Shown here one piece after another: positions 44,683-64,000 of a stretch of DNA of 64,000 bases. Location of the stretch: assembly GCA_026125285.1 (NCBI GenBank), contig JAHCLO010000019.1, positions 62,001 through 126,000 on the forward strand, given 5' to 3'. Below the pieces are notes generated by a model. It did not search any database, was not told the DNA's origin, and saw nothing but the letters and a program-made list of their open reading frames with translations. The stretch's first letter is position 1; each line of letters begins with the position of its first letter. Source of the DNA: Verrucomicrobiia bacterium. GTDB taxonomy: Bacteria > Verrucomicrobiota > Verrucomicrobiia > Limisphaerales > JADLHS01. The position numbers and the translations under genes were made by a program.

Positions 44683-44982
44683 ATGGAAATCACAAAGCAA
44701 ACATCCGGTGACAGTCTGGAGCTGATGTTATCCGGGCGCGTGGACGGCGCGGCCGCCAACGAACTCGAAATCGAAGTGCTGGCGGCCATCAAGCAAGGCG
44801 TTGGGGCCATCTTCATCAACCTGGCCCAAGCGACGTTTCTCTGTTCGGCCGGCATCCGGGTGCTCCTGCAATATCACCGCCAGATGAAGACCAAGGGCGG
44901 CAAACTGCTGGTCACCCGGCCGTCACCCGAGGTCGCTTCCACGCTGGAAATGACCGGCTTCCCCGAGTTGGTCGAAAAGTAA
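44683..44982 (+). CDS. STAS-domain anti-anti-sigma factor (SpoIIAA/RsbV type)
   Basis: 99-aa single STAS domain. The phosphorylation site is Ser55 in TFLCSAGIRVLLQY, at the helix start as in SpoIIAA/RsbV. Unphosphorylated STAS binds and sequesters an anti-sigma kinase; a PP2C removes its phosphate. Both partners are next door: the HATPase protein 32 bp downstream and the SpoIIE phosphatase converging at 45456. The target sigma factor is not in the window. Confidence 0.93.
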   Translation: MEITKQTSGDSLELMLSGRVDGAAANELEIEVLAAIKQGVGAIFINLAQATFLCSAGIRVLLQYHRQMKTKGGKLLVTRPSPEVASTLEMTGFPELVEK

Positions 44983-45014
44983 CCGCCGGAAAAGCCAGGC
45001 ATCGGCGTGCGGCT

Positions 45015-45428
45015 ATGATTGACCAGCTTGAACTTTCCCTGCGCAATCAACCGTCGGAGATCGCGCGGGCACAGGATGAGTTGGAGCGTTTTGCGGCGAG
45101 GAACGCCGTTCCCAAGCGACCTCTCCACGACGTGCAACTGGCCCTCGAAGAACACCTCGCCAACCTTGTCCGCCACGCTTATTCCGACGACCGGGAGCAT
45201 CGCATCCAAGTGCAATTCCAACTCGAACAGCACCAGCTTCGCGTCGAAGTCGAAGACGACGGCAAACCCTTCAACCCGCTGGAACAGCCTCCTCCCGACC
45301 TGTCGCTGCCGCTCGACCAGCGGCCCATAGGCGGGCTGGGTCTGCACATGATTCGCAAGTCACTCGACCACGTGGAATACCGGCGCGTGGAGACGCACAA
45401 CATCCTGGTGATGATCAAGCGGGTTTGA
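45015..45428 (+). CDS. HATPase_c_2 anti-sigma-type serine kinase (RsbW/SpoIIAB type)
   Basis: 137-aa Bergerat-fold ATPase. N box LALEEHLANLVRHAY (Glu and Asn for Mg-ATP), G1 box VEVEDDGKPFNP (Asp-x-Gly) and G2 box IGGLGLHMIRKSLDHVEY. The size and motif spacing match RsbW/SpoIIAB kinases, which phosphorylate STAS partners and bind sigma factors. Encoded 32 bp after the STAS gene; converges with the SpoIIE gene, whose stop is 28 bp from this stop. Confidence 0.93.
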   Translation: MIDQLELSLRNQPSEIARAQDELERFAARNAVPKRPLHDVQLALEEHLANLVRHAYSDDREHRIQVQFQLEQHQLRVEVEDDGKPFNPLEQPPPDLSLPLDQRPIGGLGLHMIRKSLDHVEYRRVETHNILVMIKRV

Positions 45429-45455
45429 GCCAGTCACGCCCGCCCGCCCGCCCGG

Positions 45456-47159
45456 TCAGAACTCGATTTCCAGTATGGATAAGTCGTCCTCCAGCGGACG
45501 CTCGCCGCGACTCTGTTCCGCCCAGGCCACGAACTCATCGAGCTTGGAGCGACCTGCTGTCCGCGGGCGGTTCAGTTCCGCGACCAAATCCGTCAGTTGC
45601 AGCGTGCTGCCGTCCGGACGCGAAATCTCATAGGCGCCGTCGCTGAACACGTACAGCCGGCTGCCCGGCGCCACCACACACGAGGCACTGCGAAACTCCG
45701 CTTCCGGATCACACCCAATCAACCTCCCGCCGGTGCTCAACTGGCGCGCTCCGGTGGACTCAACCAACAACGCCGGCGGATGACCGCCGGAGGCGAAGCG
45801 CACTTCCCGCTTCCTCCGATCGAACACACCATACCAGATGGTGAAGAGCAGGTTGTGCTGTTGCTCCATCCGAAAGGTGTGATTGAGCTGCTTCAACACG
45901 GCGGCTGGATCGCCAAAATCCGTTCCCGGTAACGACTGCGCCCGCAGCACGTTCAGGACGGAAACCGAAAGCAACGCAGCCCCGACGCCGTGACCGGACA
46001 CGTCGAGGAGATAGACCGCCAGTTGCTCCGGGTTGATCCAATGATAACCAAAGATGTCGCCACCCAGTTCCGCCGAGGGCTGGAATCGCCACTGTAATTT
46101 GACCGGCTCTTCCAGCGGCGGCGGCAGCAACGAACTCACGTAGCCGGCCGCCTCGGCTAGTTCGCCGGCCAGATGCTTCTGGCTTTGCAGCAACGCCTCG
46201 TAGGTCTGGCGTTCCCGGTCGCGCAGCCGCTTCTTCTCAAGACACGCGCCAATCCGCGCCCGCAGAAACACCGAATTGAACGGCTTGGCCAGGTAATCCT
46301 CCGCGCCCATTTCGATGCAGCGCGCGATCCCGTTTTCCTCGTCCAATGCGGAGAGCATGATGACGGGCGTTTCGTGCAGCTCCGGATCGGCCTTGAATTT
46401 GGCGAGCACTTGAAAGCCGTCCAGGCCCGGCATGATCATGTCCAGCAGCACCAGATCGAACTCCTGGCTGCGGGCCAGCGCCAGCGCCTGCAAACCGCCG
46501 GGCACGGCCGAAACCGTGTAACCGCAGCGGCGCAACCGGCGCGCCAGCATCTCGCGGCTGCTTTCGTCGTCGTCCACCACCAGAATCGCCCCCTCGTCGT
46601 GGAACGCGCTCCGGGCGCTTTTTGGCTCGGGCACTTTGAAGGTGAACCCCAGATTCAGCGCAATGGCCTGCGGGGTCGGCACGCTGCCTTCCGCGGTGCC
46701 GGCGGCGGACGACAAGACGGGTTCGATCAGGTAGGCTTCCATCAACGCCAGCCAGTTCACGGCGGCCTCCCGAATTTTCTTCAGGTCCGGGATGACTCCC
46801 TGCATCGCCGGATCGTCGGCGTGTTCGATCAGCAAGTCGCTGTAGCCGATGATGTGGTTCACCGGTGTTCGCAACTCATGATAAAGCTGATGCAGGTCGC
46901 GCTGCTGAAAGAACTGTTCCTCGTCAAAATAGCGCCCGATTAGAACCTGCAACTCGCGCCCGCCGGCGTGGATGCGCCGCAAGTCCTCCGCGTGCGCGGC
47001 GGGAATCTGGCCCTCCTCCATCAGCATCTCGCAGTAACCGAGGATGTGGTTGATGGGCGTGCGGAGTTCGTGCCGCATCCGCGAGAGGTCCGGTCGTTCC
47101 CCGTTGGCAGCTTGCTTGAGTGTCGGGTCCGTGGGTTGGCTTCGTTTGGAATGGCTCAT
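45456..47159 (-). CDS. SpoIIE/PP2C phosphatase with receiver and two HisKA-like modules
   Basis: 567 aa in four parts. Two HisKA-like dimerisation units: MRHELRTPINHILGYCEMLM with His30 and LYHELRTPVNHIIGYSDLLI with His94; neither is followed by a HATPase. Then a receiver (about 190-310, DDDES at the start, Asp240 in LLDMIMPGLDGF as phospho-acceptor, Lys in LAKPF). Coiled-coil linker, and a SpoIIE-type PP2C (ELGGDIFGYHWI, LLDVSGHGVGAAL, FASGGHPPALL, FSDGAYE, DDLSILEI). It would dephosphorylate the STAS protein when the receiver is phosphorylated (inference). The last gene in the kinase run. Confidence 0.92.
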   Translation of the reverse strand: MSHSKRSQPTDPTLKQAANGERPDLSRMRHELRTPINHILGYCEMLMEEGQIPAAHAEDLRRIHAGGRELQVLIGRYFDEEQFFQQRDLHQLYHELRTPVNHIIGYSDLLIEHADDPAMQGVIPDLKKIREAAVNWLALMEAYLIEPVLSSAAGTAEGSVPTPQAIALNLGFTFKVPEPKSARSAFHDEGAILVVDDDESSREMLARRLRRCGYTVSAVPGGLQALALARSQEFDLVLLDMIMPGLDGFQVLAKFKADPELHETPVIMLSALDEENGIARCIEMGAEDYLAKPFNSVFLRARIGACLEKKRLRDRERQTYEALLQSQKHLAGELAEAAGYVSSLLPPPLEEPVKLQWRFQPSAELGGDIFGYHWINPEQLAVYLLDVSGHGVGAALLSVSVLNVLRAQSLPGTDFGDPAAVLKQLNHTFRMEQQHNLLFTIWYGVFDRRKREVRFASGGHPPALLVESTGARQLSTGGRLIGCDPEAEFRSASCVVAPGSRLYVFSDGAYEISRPDGSTLQLTDLVAELNRPRTAGRSKLDEFVAWAEQSRGERPLEDDLSILEIEF

Positions 47160-47211
47160 GCGTCAGTAGGAAGTCCTGAATCCGAAAACCGAAATCCGAG
47201 ACCTGAAGTCT

Positions 47212-47328
47212 GTAGCGCAGGTTTCCAAACCTGCTGTATCGCCGATTTCCAAATCGGCGGATCGGGCGACCGTTCCCAACCCGGCGGGTTGAAAACCCGC
47301 GATACAGCAGAATTCAATTCTGCGCTAC
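47212..47328. repeat. nested-hairpin repeat element between SpoIIE and receiver genes
   Basis: Outer arms GTAGCGCAG (47212-47220) and CTGCGCTAC (47320-47328); second-level arms CTGCTGTATC (47231-47240) and GATACAGCAG (47301-47310); four small hairpins GCAGGTTT/AAACCTGC, GCCGATTT/AAATCGGC, GCGGGTT/AACCCGC and GCAGAATT/AATTCTGC. The whole can fold into a cruciform with four stems. Confidence 0.85.
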
Positions 47329-47436
47329 TTTGGTTGTCGCTCCGCCGCGCTGCGACTTCGTGTTTCATGGGTCAACCATCATCCCGGCTCCAACTTTCGG
47401 GATTCGGATTTCGGCCATCGGATTTTGCACTCCCGC

Positions 47437-47814
47437 TCATGCTGGCGTGGTCCCGCCCAACAGTTTTTCGATCTTGCCCAACAGGCGCTCCAGTTCCACC
47501 GGCTTGGTGTCGTAATCGTCGCACCCGGCTTCGCGCGCCCTGCGCTCGTCCTCGGCCATCGCGTGCGCGGTCAGCGCAATGACCGGGATGCCGCGCGTGG
47601 CCTCGTCCGCTTTCAACTGCTTGGTCGCCGCCCACCCGTCGAGGACCGGCAAGCTCATGTCCATCAGGATCAAGTCCGGCAATTCGCCGCGGGCTTTGTC
47701 CACGCCTTCCTGACCGTCACCGGCGCAGACCACCGCGTAACCTTTGCGTTCCAGCCGCCGCGACAACATGTCGCGATTCATCTCATTGTCTTCCACCAAC
47801 AGTAGTTTTGCCAT
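47437..47814 (-). CDS. stand-alone response-regulator receiver protein
   Basis: 125-aa receiver (CheY-like) domain without an output domain. MAKLLLVEDNEMNRDML (Glu-Asp pair), LPDLILMDMSLPVLDGW (phospho-Asp in LILMDM), VIALTAHAM and KPVELERLLGKI. The start is ATG 47814; the upstream 21 codons in frame are low-complexity Arg/Ala repeat. It lies between the kinase run and the SpoIIE gene, suiting a relay from kinases to phosphatase. Ends close to the nested-hairpin repeat. Confidence 0.9.
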   Translation of the reverse strand: MAKLLLVEDNEMNRDMLSRRLERKGYAVVCAGDGQEGVDKARGELPDLILMDMSLPVLDGWAATKQLKADEATRGIPVIALTAHAMAEDERRAREAGCDDYDTKPVELERLLGKIEKLLGGTTPA

Positions 47815-47834
47815 GGGTTGTTCGCTTTCTCTTG

Positions 47835-47879
47835 CTCTTGATCTTGTTCTTAATCTTGCTTGTGCTCTGGCTCTCAATC
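47835..47879 (+). repeat. direct repeat flanking the second four-helix gene, left copy
   Basis: 45 bp matching 48470-48515 at 42 of 46 aligned positions (one gap). It is part of a longer degenerate hexamer tract (GAGCAAGATTAAGAGC type on the minus strand). Confidence 0.85.
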
Positions 47880-48299
47880 CTGCTCTCCCCGATCCGTTGA
47901 CACCCGATAATCAACTGCTTCTTCCCCCAGACGATCCGGCGCGATGCTCCGAATCAGTCCCACCAGCAGACAGACTGTTTCGTACAACAATTGCTTCCCG
48001 CTTTGGATTTGCTCGTCAGTGCATTTCCCCTTGGCCACCAGCACGTCCAGGCAAGCCGCACACTCCAACGCCGATCCTCTGGCGGTGTCCAAATACCGGC
48101 ACCGATCAGGCACCGTGTACTTGGCGTTGCCTTCCGCAAGGTTCAACGGAATCGAGGTCGAAGCGCGATCCAACTGGTCTGCCACGGCCAGCTTCGACGG
48201 CAGCTCTTCCAGCAAGGGGCTGGACCAGGCAACGAATTGAATGCCGCGTTGATAGGCGAGGAGTTTTTCGTGGTCGAATGTCGGTTTGGTTGTGTTCAT
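47874..48299 (-). CDS. four-helix-bundle (S23/IVP-type) protein, second copy
   Basis: 141-aa protein of the same superfamily as 15429 but shorter. FDHEKLLAYQRGIQFVAWSS, ADQLDRASTSIPLNLAEGNA and RYLDTARGSALECAACLDVL are the diagnostic helices of 'four helix bundle' proteins. It separates kinase 1 (stop 48517) from the receiver gene, and both flanks carry the same purine-rich repeat as direct copies; the stop codon lies in the left copy. No relation in function to the signalling genes is apparent, so I read it as an insertion. Confidence 0.88.
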   Translation of the reverse strand: MNTTKPTFDHEKLLAYQRGIQFVAWSSPLLEELPSKLAVADQLDRASTSIPLNLAEGNAKYTVPDRCRYLDTARGSALECAACLDVLVAKGKCTDEQIQSGKQLLYETVCLLVGLIRSIAPDRLGEEAVDYRVSTDRGEQD

Positions 48300-48300
48300 A

Positions 48301-48420
48301 GGGGAGTTGAGTCAGGAGCAGGAGCAAGAGCACGAGCAAGAATAAGAGCAGGAGCAGGGGCAAGGCCACGATTACGAGCAGGAGCAAGGACACGAGCACG
48401 AGCAAGCGACGCAATCCGCG
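48301..48420 (+). repeat. degenerate purine-rich tract (GAGCAAGAGCACGAGCAAGA type)
   Basis: About 110 bp of irregular GAGCA/AGA units with rare C or T, on the opposite strand to the tract at 48470-48515. Between the four-helix gene and kinase 1. Confidence 0.8.
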
Positions 48421-48469
48421 CACTCCTTGACTCGGTTTTGTTGTCTTCAATCACTTCGATATTCTCCCG

Positions 48470-48515
48470 CTCTTAATCTTGCTCTTAATCTTGCTCGTGC
48501 TCTGGCTCTCAAATC
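48470..48515 (+). repeat. direct repeat flanking the second four-helix gene, right copy
   Basis: 46 bp, starting CTCTTAATCTTGCTC and ending CTCTCAAATC, directly after the stop of kinase 1. Confidence 0.85.
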
Positions 48516-48516
48516 T

Positions 48517-55680
<7,164 letters not shown>

Positions 55681-55687
55681 GCCTGAA

Positions 55688-58600
55688 TCATGGGGTCTTC
55701 GCCGCGCAGTGTTGCATCACCTCACGGACCATAGCCAGCAATTGTTCCTGGCTGGCCGCGCCCTTTTGAATGATCCGCTCCACTCCGCCGTTAAGCCGGC
55801 GGCGATCTTCCTCGGTCAAATCTTTGGCCGTGATGACAATCACCGGGACGCGCGGGCTGTTGCCGCGCTGCCGCAGCGCTTCCATGAATTCAAAGCCGTC
55901 CTTCTCCGGCATCATCAGGTCCAGCAGAATCAGGGCAGGGGCGGTTCCATTGAGTTTCTCCAATGCGACCTTCCCGTTCTGGGCCTCCAGCACAGACCAG
56001 GCTTCCTTCTCCAGCACGCGCCGCAGCATCTCCCGGGTTTCGGCGTGGTCTTCCACAATCAACACCGTCTGCCGATCATTGGGTTTGCGATACTTCTCCA
56101 GCACCTGATGCAAGCGCGAGAAATCAATCGGCTTGGTGAAGTAATCCGCCGCACCCAGTGCGAAACCCATCTGCTTGTCATCCACGATGGTGAGCATGAT
56201 CACCGGAATCTCCGCCGTGGCCGGATCGGCTTTCAACGCGCTCAATACGCTCCAGCCATCCAGGTGCGGCATCATGACGTCGAGGGTGATGACGGCGGGC
56301 TTGAGTTGTTTGGCCAGGGCCAGACCGGTTTGCCCGTCCGCGGCGACTTCCACGCGGAAACCGTCCTTGGCCAGCGAGCGTTGCATTAGATCATGGACTG
56401 CCGGATCGTCATCTATCACCAGCACCGTCGTAGCCGCCGACGTAAGGAGGCGGTTGGTTTCGTCGCTCCGCCTCGTGACCTCGGCGGCTACCTCCGGAGT
56501 TATCTCCTTGACCTCCGTTGGCAGCGTAACGGTGAACGTGCTGCCCTTGCCCAACTCACTCTGCACGGTGATGTCCCCGCCCATCAACTGGCAGAATTTC
56601 CTGCTGATGACCAACCCCAGGCCGGTGCCACCGTACTTGCGGCTGGTGGAAGAATCCGCCTGCGTGAAGGCCTGAAACAGCTTGTTCAACTGCTCGGGCG
56701 TCATGCCGATGCCGGTGTCGGAAACCTGGAACGTGATGCGTGATGCGTGATCAGCAAGAATGGATGAACGCTCGCCCTCACCCCGGCCCTCTCCCCCGGG
56801 GAGAGGGAGACCCGTTTCCGGCGTCTGGGTTGGTGATGGACCGTCCGGCAAATCCAGTCGCAGGTTCGCGGAGGCAGCGGCGGCCGATTCCCCCTCTCCT
56901 GGGGGAGAGGGCCGGGGTGAGGGCGGGCCATCGTGTCTGACTTCTAACTTGATCGTCCCCTTCTCCGTAAACTTGCTCGCGTTGCTCAACAGGTTGAACA
57001 GCGTCTGGCGCACCTTGGTCACGTCGGCGTGCATCAAACCGAGGTCGGGCGGACATTCCACCTCCAGCTTGTTCCCGTTCTTCGTGATAAGCGGCTGGAC
57101 GGTAGCAGCGACTTCCTTGACCAGCTTGGCCACGTCGAAATCCTCCAGATACAACGTCATCTTGCCGGCTTCGATCTTCGAGAGGTCGAGCACGTCGTTG
57201 ATGAGGCCGAGCAGGTGTTTGCCGGCGCCGTGGATTTTTTCCAGGTCCGGGATGTACCCCTTGTCACCCATGTCCTGCGCCTCTTCCTGAAGCATCTCGC
57301 TGTAACCGATGATGGCATTGAGGGGCGTGCGCAACTCGTGGCTCATGTTCGCCAGGAAGCTGCTCTTGGCCTGGTTCGCCTGGTCGGCAGTCGCCCGCGC
57401 GGCTTCGGCATCCTTGATGGCCACCGCTAGGTGCCGGTTCTTTAATTCGATTTCTTCCTTGGCGCTGGCCAGTTGGCGGTACGATTGGGCAAAGTCACCG
57501 GCCAAGTGGACCGAGGCGCACGCGGCAAAGACCACGACTCCCAGTTTTGCCAGGTAGGGCCAGACAGAGTAGCCGAGGAAGTCCTGGAGGAAGTCCGGAA
57601 ACAGCGCCCCACCCAGGCTGGCGACAAACGGAACGAGCAGGGTGGCGAGGACCCCGCCACCAATCAGCCACGCACCGCGCTTGCGGCGGATTATCGCCAG
57701 GATCGCCACACGCAGCATTTCGACCCCGAGGGCGAAAACTGTCAGCGCGGCGACCATCACCGCCAGGAGGAATGGCAGGTCACCCAGGCCTGGGTTCGCG
57801 AGACTTGTTGGCAGGTTTGAAACGCTGGATTGAGTAAGGAGTCCGGTGGTGCTCGCGATCACCGCCGGGACCAGAAAGACCCAGAACAGCCGGGGCAACC
57901 GGCCATAGAAGAATGAGTAGAGCAGCCGCAGGCCCAACAGGGAGGTCGCCAGGTTCAGGCAGAGGGACATGATCACATCGGCCCCGCTCAAGGCCTGGTC
58001 AATCAAGCCTGCTTCCTGAACCGTAGCCCAGGCAGCGGTGGCGGTGAACAGCGCAAAGTAGAGGTTGCTTCGAGTTTGCGGAAAGAACGCGAACAACAGC
58101 GCATGAAAGGCGGCGAATGGAATCAGCAACCCGCCGAAAAGATAGGCCATGGATCGGCTCCGTTTTTCATAGACCGGCTGCAACGCCGCGGGGATGGACA
58201 ACTGCTGGAGTGCCTGGCCGGCGCGATGCCGGACTTGCGGGTCGGGATCGGCCAGCGCGCCGGTCAACGCCGAGATTACACTTAAATTGGATTGCTTGAT
58301 CCGCCCCAGTGCCTCCACGGCGGATCGTCTTGATTCCTGCGGTTGATCTGGGCGCATTGCCTCGGCGAGCGCGGCGGCCAGAACCATCACACCCGCGGGC
58401 GACGCTGCCTGCAAGTCCAACTCGATTTCAGCAGGCCCTTCGTCCCGTAGGGAAGGGTAACTGCCGGAAATGGCTCGGGCGTCCGAAACCGCCCAGACAG
58501 TTACCGGACTGGCGGCGTCGCGGATCAGAATCTGAAAATCACCGTTCGTTTCGGCCAGGCTGTGGTGAATGACGGCCCCTCGCTGAATGGCAATGACTAA

Positions 58601-59422
58601 GGCTGCCTCTTCGTTGGCCTTGCTCCGGGCGCCCCGAACGACGCCGGCGATCAGGCCCGGGTAGGCGATATCCTGAGCGGATGGAATGCTGGCGGGCACG
58701 ACCCGGGCCTGACCATGCAGAATGCCATGGCGTCCGGCGAGCGTGGCATCCTTGACCAGCCCGTCGGCGACGTTCGCAAAATTCCACAAGCCCGCCAGCC
58801 CCGGCTCGTTGCCCGTCAGCCGCTCAAACATGCCTTCGCGAATCTGCTCCGCTGTCCGGCGAGTCTTCCAGACACGGAACTCGCCGATGCGACCCGCGAA
58901 AGTATCGAGAGCAGCGCCGCCCGCACGGTGCCAGGCGCCGATGAAGTTCTTTTTGCCGGAGACGGAATTGAACGAACCCGTGAAGGGGGCGACCCCGATC
59001 AGACCGCCATTCAGATACAGTTCCATGCCCCCCGGCCCGCTCACCGCCGCCAGATGCAGCCACTCGCGAGCCGGCACGCTCGACCGCAGCACCGTCTCCG
59101 ACACCAGACCTCCGGCGTTAACCTGACTGATGAAGAACTGCAACCCCGCACTCTGATTCCAAGGCCGGCCCACACCCATGTCGTGCTGAAACTCCCCAAA
59201 GTTGAAGAACCGTTGGTAGCCATTCCAGTCATTCGGATAAACCCACGCCTCGACGGTGCCCTCGGTGAACGTGTTGAAAATGTCATCCGGCAACTGGACG
59301 TAGCTGTTCGTGCCATCCAGTTCGAGCACGCGGTTGGGGTCCGGCGCATCCGCAGGCTGGCCATGCACCGGGACAGCCACCGCCAGCAGCAACCCCAAAA
59401 CCAGGAGGCGAGTTGTCTTCAT
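55688..59422 (-). CDS. hybrid sensor kinase 2: LamG, HEAT-like, seven-TM, kinase, two receivers
   Basis: 1244 aa. Signal peptide ([11 protein letters not shown]), one LamG (about 30-225) nearly identical to LamG2 of kinase 1, a short region of beta structure, a HEAT-like pair (about 365-425, [12 protein letters not shown] and [19 protein letters not shown]), about seven membrane helices (430-650; 7TMR-DISM-like), coiled coil, HisKA with His695, HATPase, receivers with Asp1048 and Asp1168. Residues about 834-884 are the 153-bp repeat. No propeller. The stop (TGA) is 8 bp before the ATG of kinase 1 with the same junction sequence TGATTCAGGCATGAAGACAA, so the two are translationally linked. Confidence 0.92.
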   Translation of the reverse strand: MKTTRLLVLGLLLAVAVPVHGQPADAPDPNRVLELDGTNSYVQLPDDIFNTFTEGTVEAWVYPNDWNGYQRFFNFGEFQHDMGVGRPWNQSAGLQFFISQVNAGGLVSETVLRSSVPAREWLHLAAVSGPGGMELYLNGGLIGVAPFTGSFNSVSGKKNFIGAWHRAGGAALDTFAGRIGEFRVWKTRRTAEQIREGMFERLTGNEPGLAGLWNFANVADGLVKDATLAGRHGILHGQARVVPASIPSAQDIAYPGLIAGVVRGARSKANEEAALVIAIQRGAVIHHSLAETNGDFQILIRDAASPVTVWAVSDARAISGSYPSLRDEGPAEIELDLQAASPAGVMVLAAALAEAMRPDQPQESRRSAVEALGRIKQSNLSVISALTGALADPDPQVRHRAGQALQQLSIPAALQPVYEKRSRSMAYLFGGLLIPFAAFHALLFAFFPQTRSNLYFALFTATAAWATVQEAGLIDQALSGADVIMSLCLNLATSLLGLRLLYSFFYGRLPRLFWVFLVPAVIASTTGLLTQSSVSNLPTSLANPGLGDLPFLLAVMVAALTVFALGVEMLRVAILAIIRRKRGAWLIGGGVLATLLVPFVASLGGALFPDFLQDFLGYSVWPYLAKLGVVVFAACASVHLAGDFAQSYRQLASAKEEIELKNRHLAVAIKDAEAARATADQANQAKSSFLANMSHELRTPLNAIIGYSEMLQEEAQDMGDKGYIPDLEKIHGAGKHLLGLINDVLDLSKIEAGKMTLYLEDFDVAKLVKEVAATVQPLITKNGNKLEVECPPDLGLMHADVTKVRQTLFNLLSNASKFTEKGTIKLEVRHDGPPSPRPSPPGEGESAAAASANLRLDLPDGPSPTQTPETGLPLPGGEGRGEGERSSILADHASRITFQVSDTGIGMTPEQLNKLFQAFTQADSSTSRKYGGTGLGLVISRKFCQLMGGDITVQSELGKGSTFTVTLPTEVKEITPEVAAEVTRRSDETNRLLTSAATTVLVIDDDPAVHDLMQRSLAKDGFRVEVAADGQTGLALAKQLKPAVITLDVMMPHLDGWSVLSALKADPATAEIPVIMLTIVDDKQMGFALGAADYFTKPIDFSRLHQVLEKYRKPNDRQTVLIVEDHAETREMLRRVLEKEAWSVLEAQNGKVALEKLNGTAPALILLDLMMPEKDGFEFMEALRQRGNSPRVPVIVITAKDLTEEDRRRLNGGVERIIQKGAASQEQLLAMVREVMQHCAAKTP
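56773..56925 (+). repeat. 153-bp inverted-repeat element, copy in kinase 2
   Basis: Same boundaries and ends as the kinase 1 copy with only a few changes (for example CCCGTTTCC for CCCATTTCC). In frame at the same HATPase site. Confidence 0.92.
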
Positions 59423-59429
59423 GCCTGAA

Positions 59430-64000
<4,571 letters not shown>

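Noticed and set aside
47212..47328. Nested hairpins considered as a riboswitch or tRNA-like RNA
   Set aside because: Perfect symmetry of all stems and a degenerate second copy fit a repeat element; no tRNA arms or known riboswitch core.
48301..48515. Purine-rich tracts considered as a CRISPR array
   Set aside because: Units are irregular, 5-6 bases long and have no unique spacers; no cas gene is present.

Overview
The window reads as a high-GC chromosome segment of a Verrucomicrobiota bacterium, most like the Limisphaerales/Pedosphaera group. The evidence is the gene set: a DUF1501 / PSCyt1-DUF1549-DUF1553 pair, two twin-arginine Gfo/Idh/MocA oxidoreductases, a pseudopilin with an N-methylation signal, an FAD:protein FMN transferase, LamG and propeller hybrid kinases, a REP-associated transposase and many hairpin repeats. 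This placement is inference from families; no rRNA gene is present.

Layout. 1-9.1 kb: a metallo-beta-lactamase-fold hydrolase, nrdR with a coupled unknown gene, a HIT protein, a lipase-like hydrolase, an amber-interrupted gene of the MGLTIH family, a DUF6788/DDE insertion sequence, then lolC-lolD and a TPMT-like methyltransferase. 9.3-15.4 kb: TAT oxidoreductase, apbE-like gene, rhomboid protease, pseudopilin, purB. 15.4-21.9 kb: an accessory island beginning exactly at the purB 3' end (four-helix-bundle gene, AAA ATPase plus Toprim-like partner, DUF5131, a nucleotidyltransferase pair resembling AbiE, a DUF6930-like gene, a SEC-C microprotein, a GNAT). 21.9-31.9 kb: M20 peptidase, TPR protein, SMP-30 protein, K+ channel with RCK domains, DUF1501 and cytochrome/DUF1553. 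31.9-36.1 kb: a RAYT with its REPINs, an IS66 tail remnant, an ankyrin protein and a decayed RecB-like nuclease carrying three REP copies. 36-44.4 kb: PQQ propeller, serine hydrolase, GcvR-like ACT protein, serine dehydratase, second TAT oxidoreductase and an unknown secreted protein. 44.6-64 kb: a signalling island with a STAS protein and an anti-sigma-type ATPase on +, convergent with a minus-strand run of three tandem giant hybrid kinases, a four-helix-bundle gene, a receiver protein and a SpoIIE phosphatase.

How the genes may work together. The kinases 3-2-1, the stand-alone receiver and the receiver/PP2C protein lie in the same direction. The PP2C is next to a STAS antagonist and a HATPase anti-sigma-type protein, so the block looks like a multi-input phosphorelay feeding a partner switch (inference).

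The strongest unusual themes are two. First, hairpin-rich repeats of three unrelated families sit in frame inside protein-coding genes: one in purB, three REP/REPIN copies in a RecB-like nuclease, and one 153-bp element in the ATP-binding domain of each of the three kinases. This resembles the palindromic elements known inside Rickettsia genes. Second, both four-helix-bundle (S23/IVP-family) genes are flanked by 45-61 bp direct repeats made from the edge of the neighbouring locus, which suggests that such genes move as small direct-repeat-bounded units.
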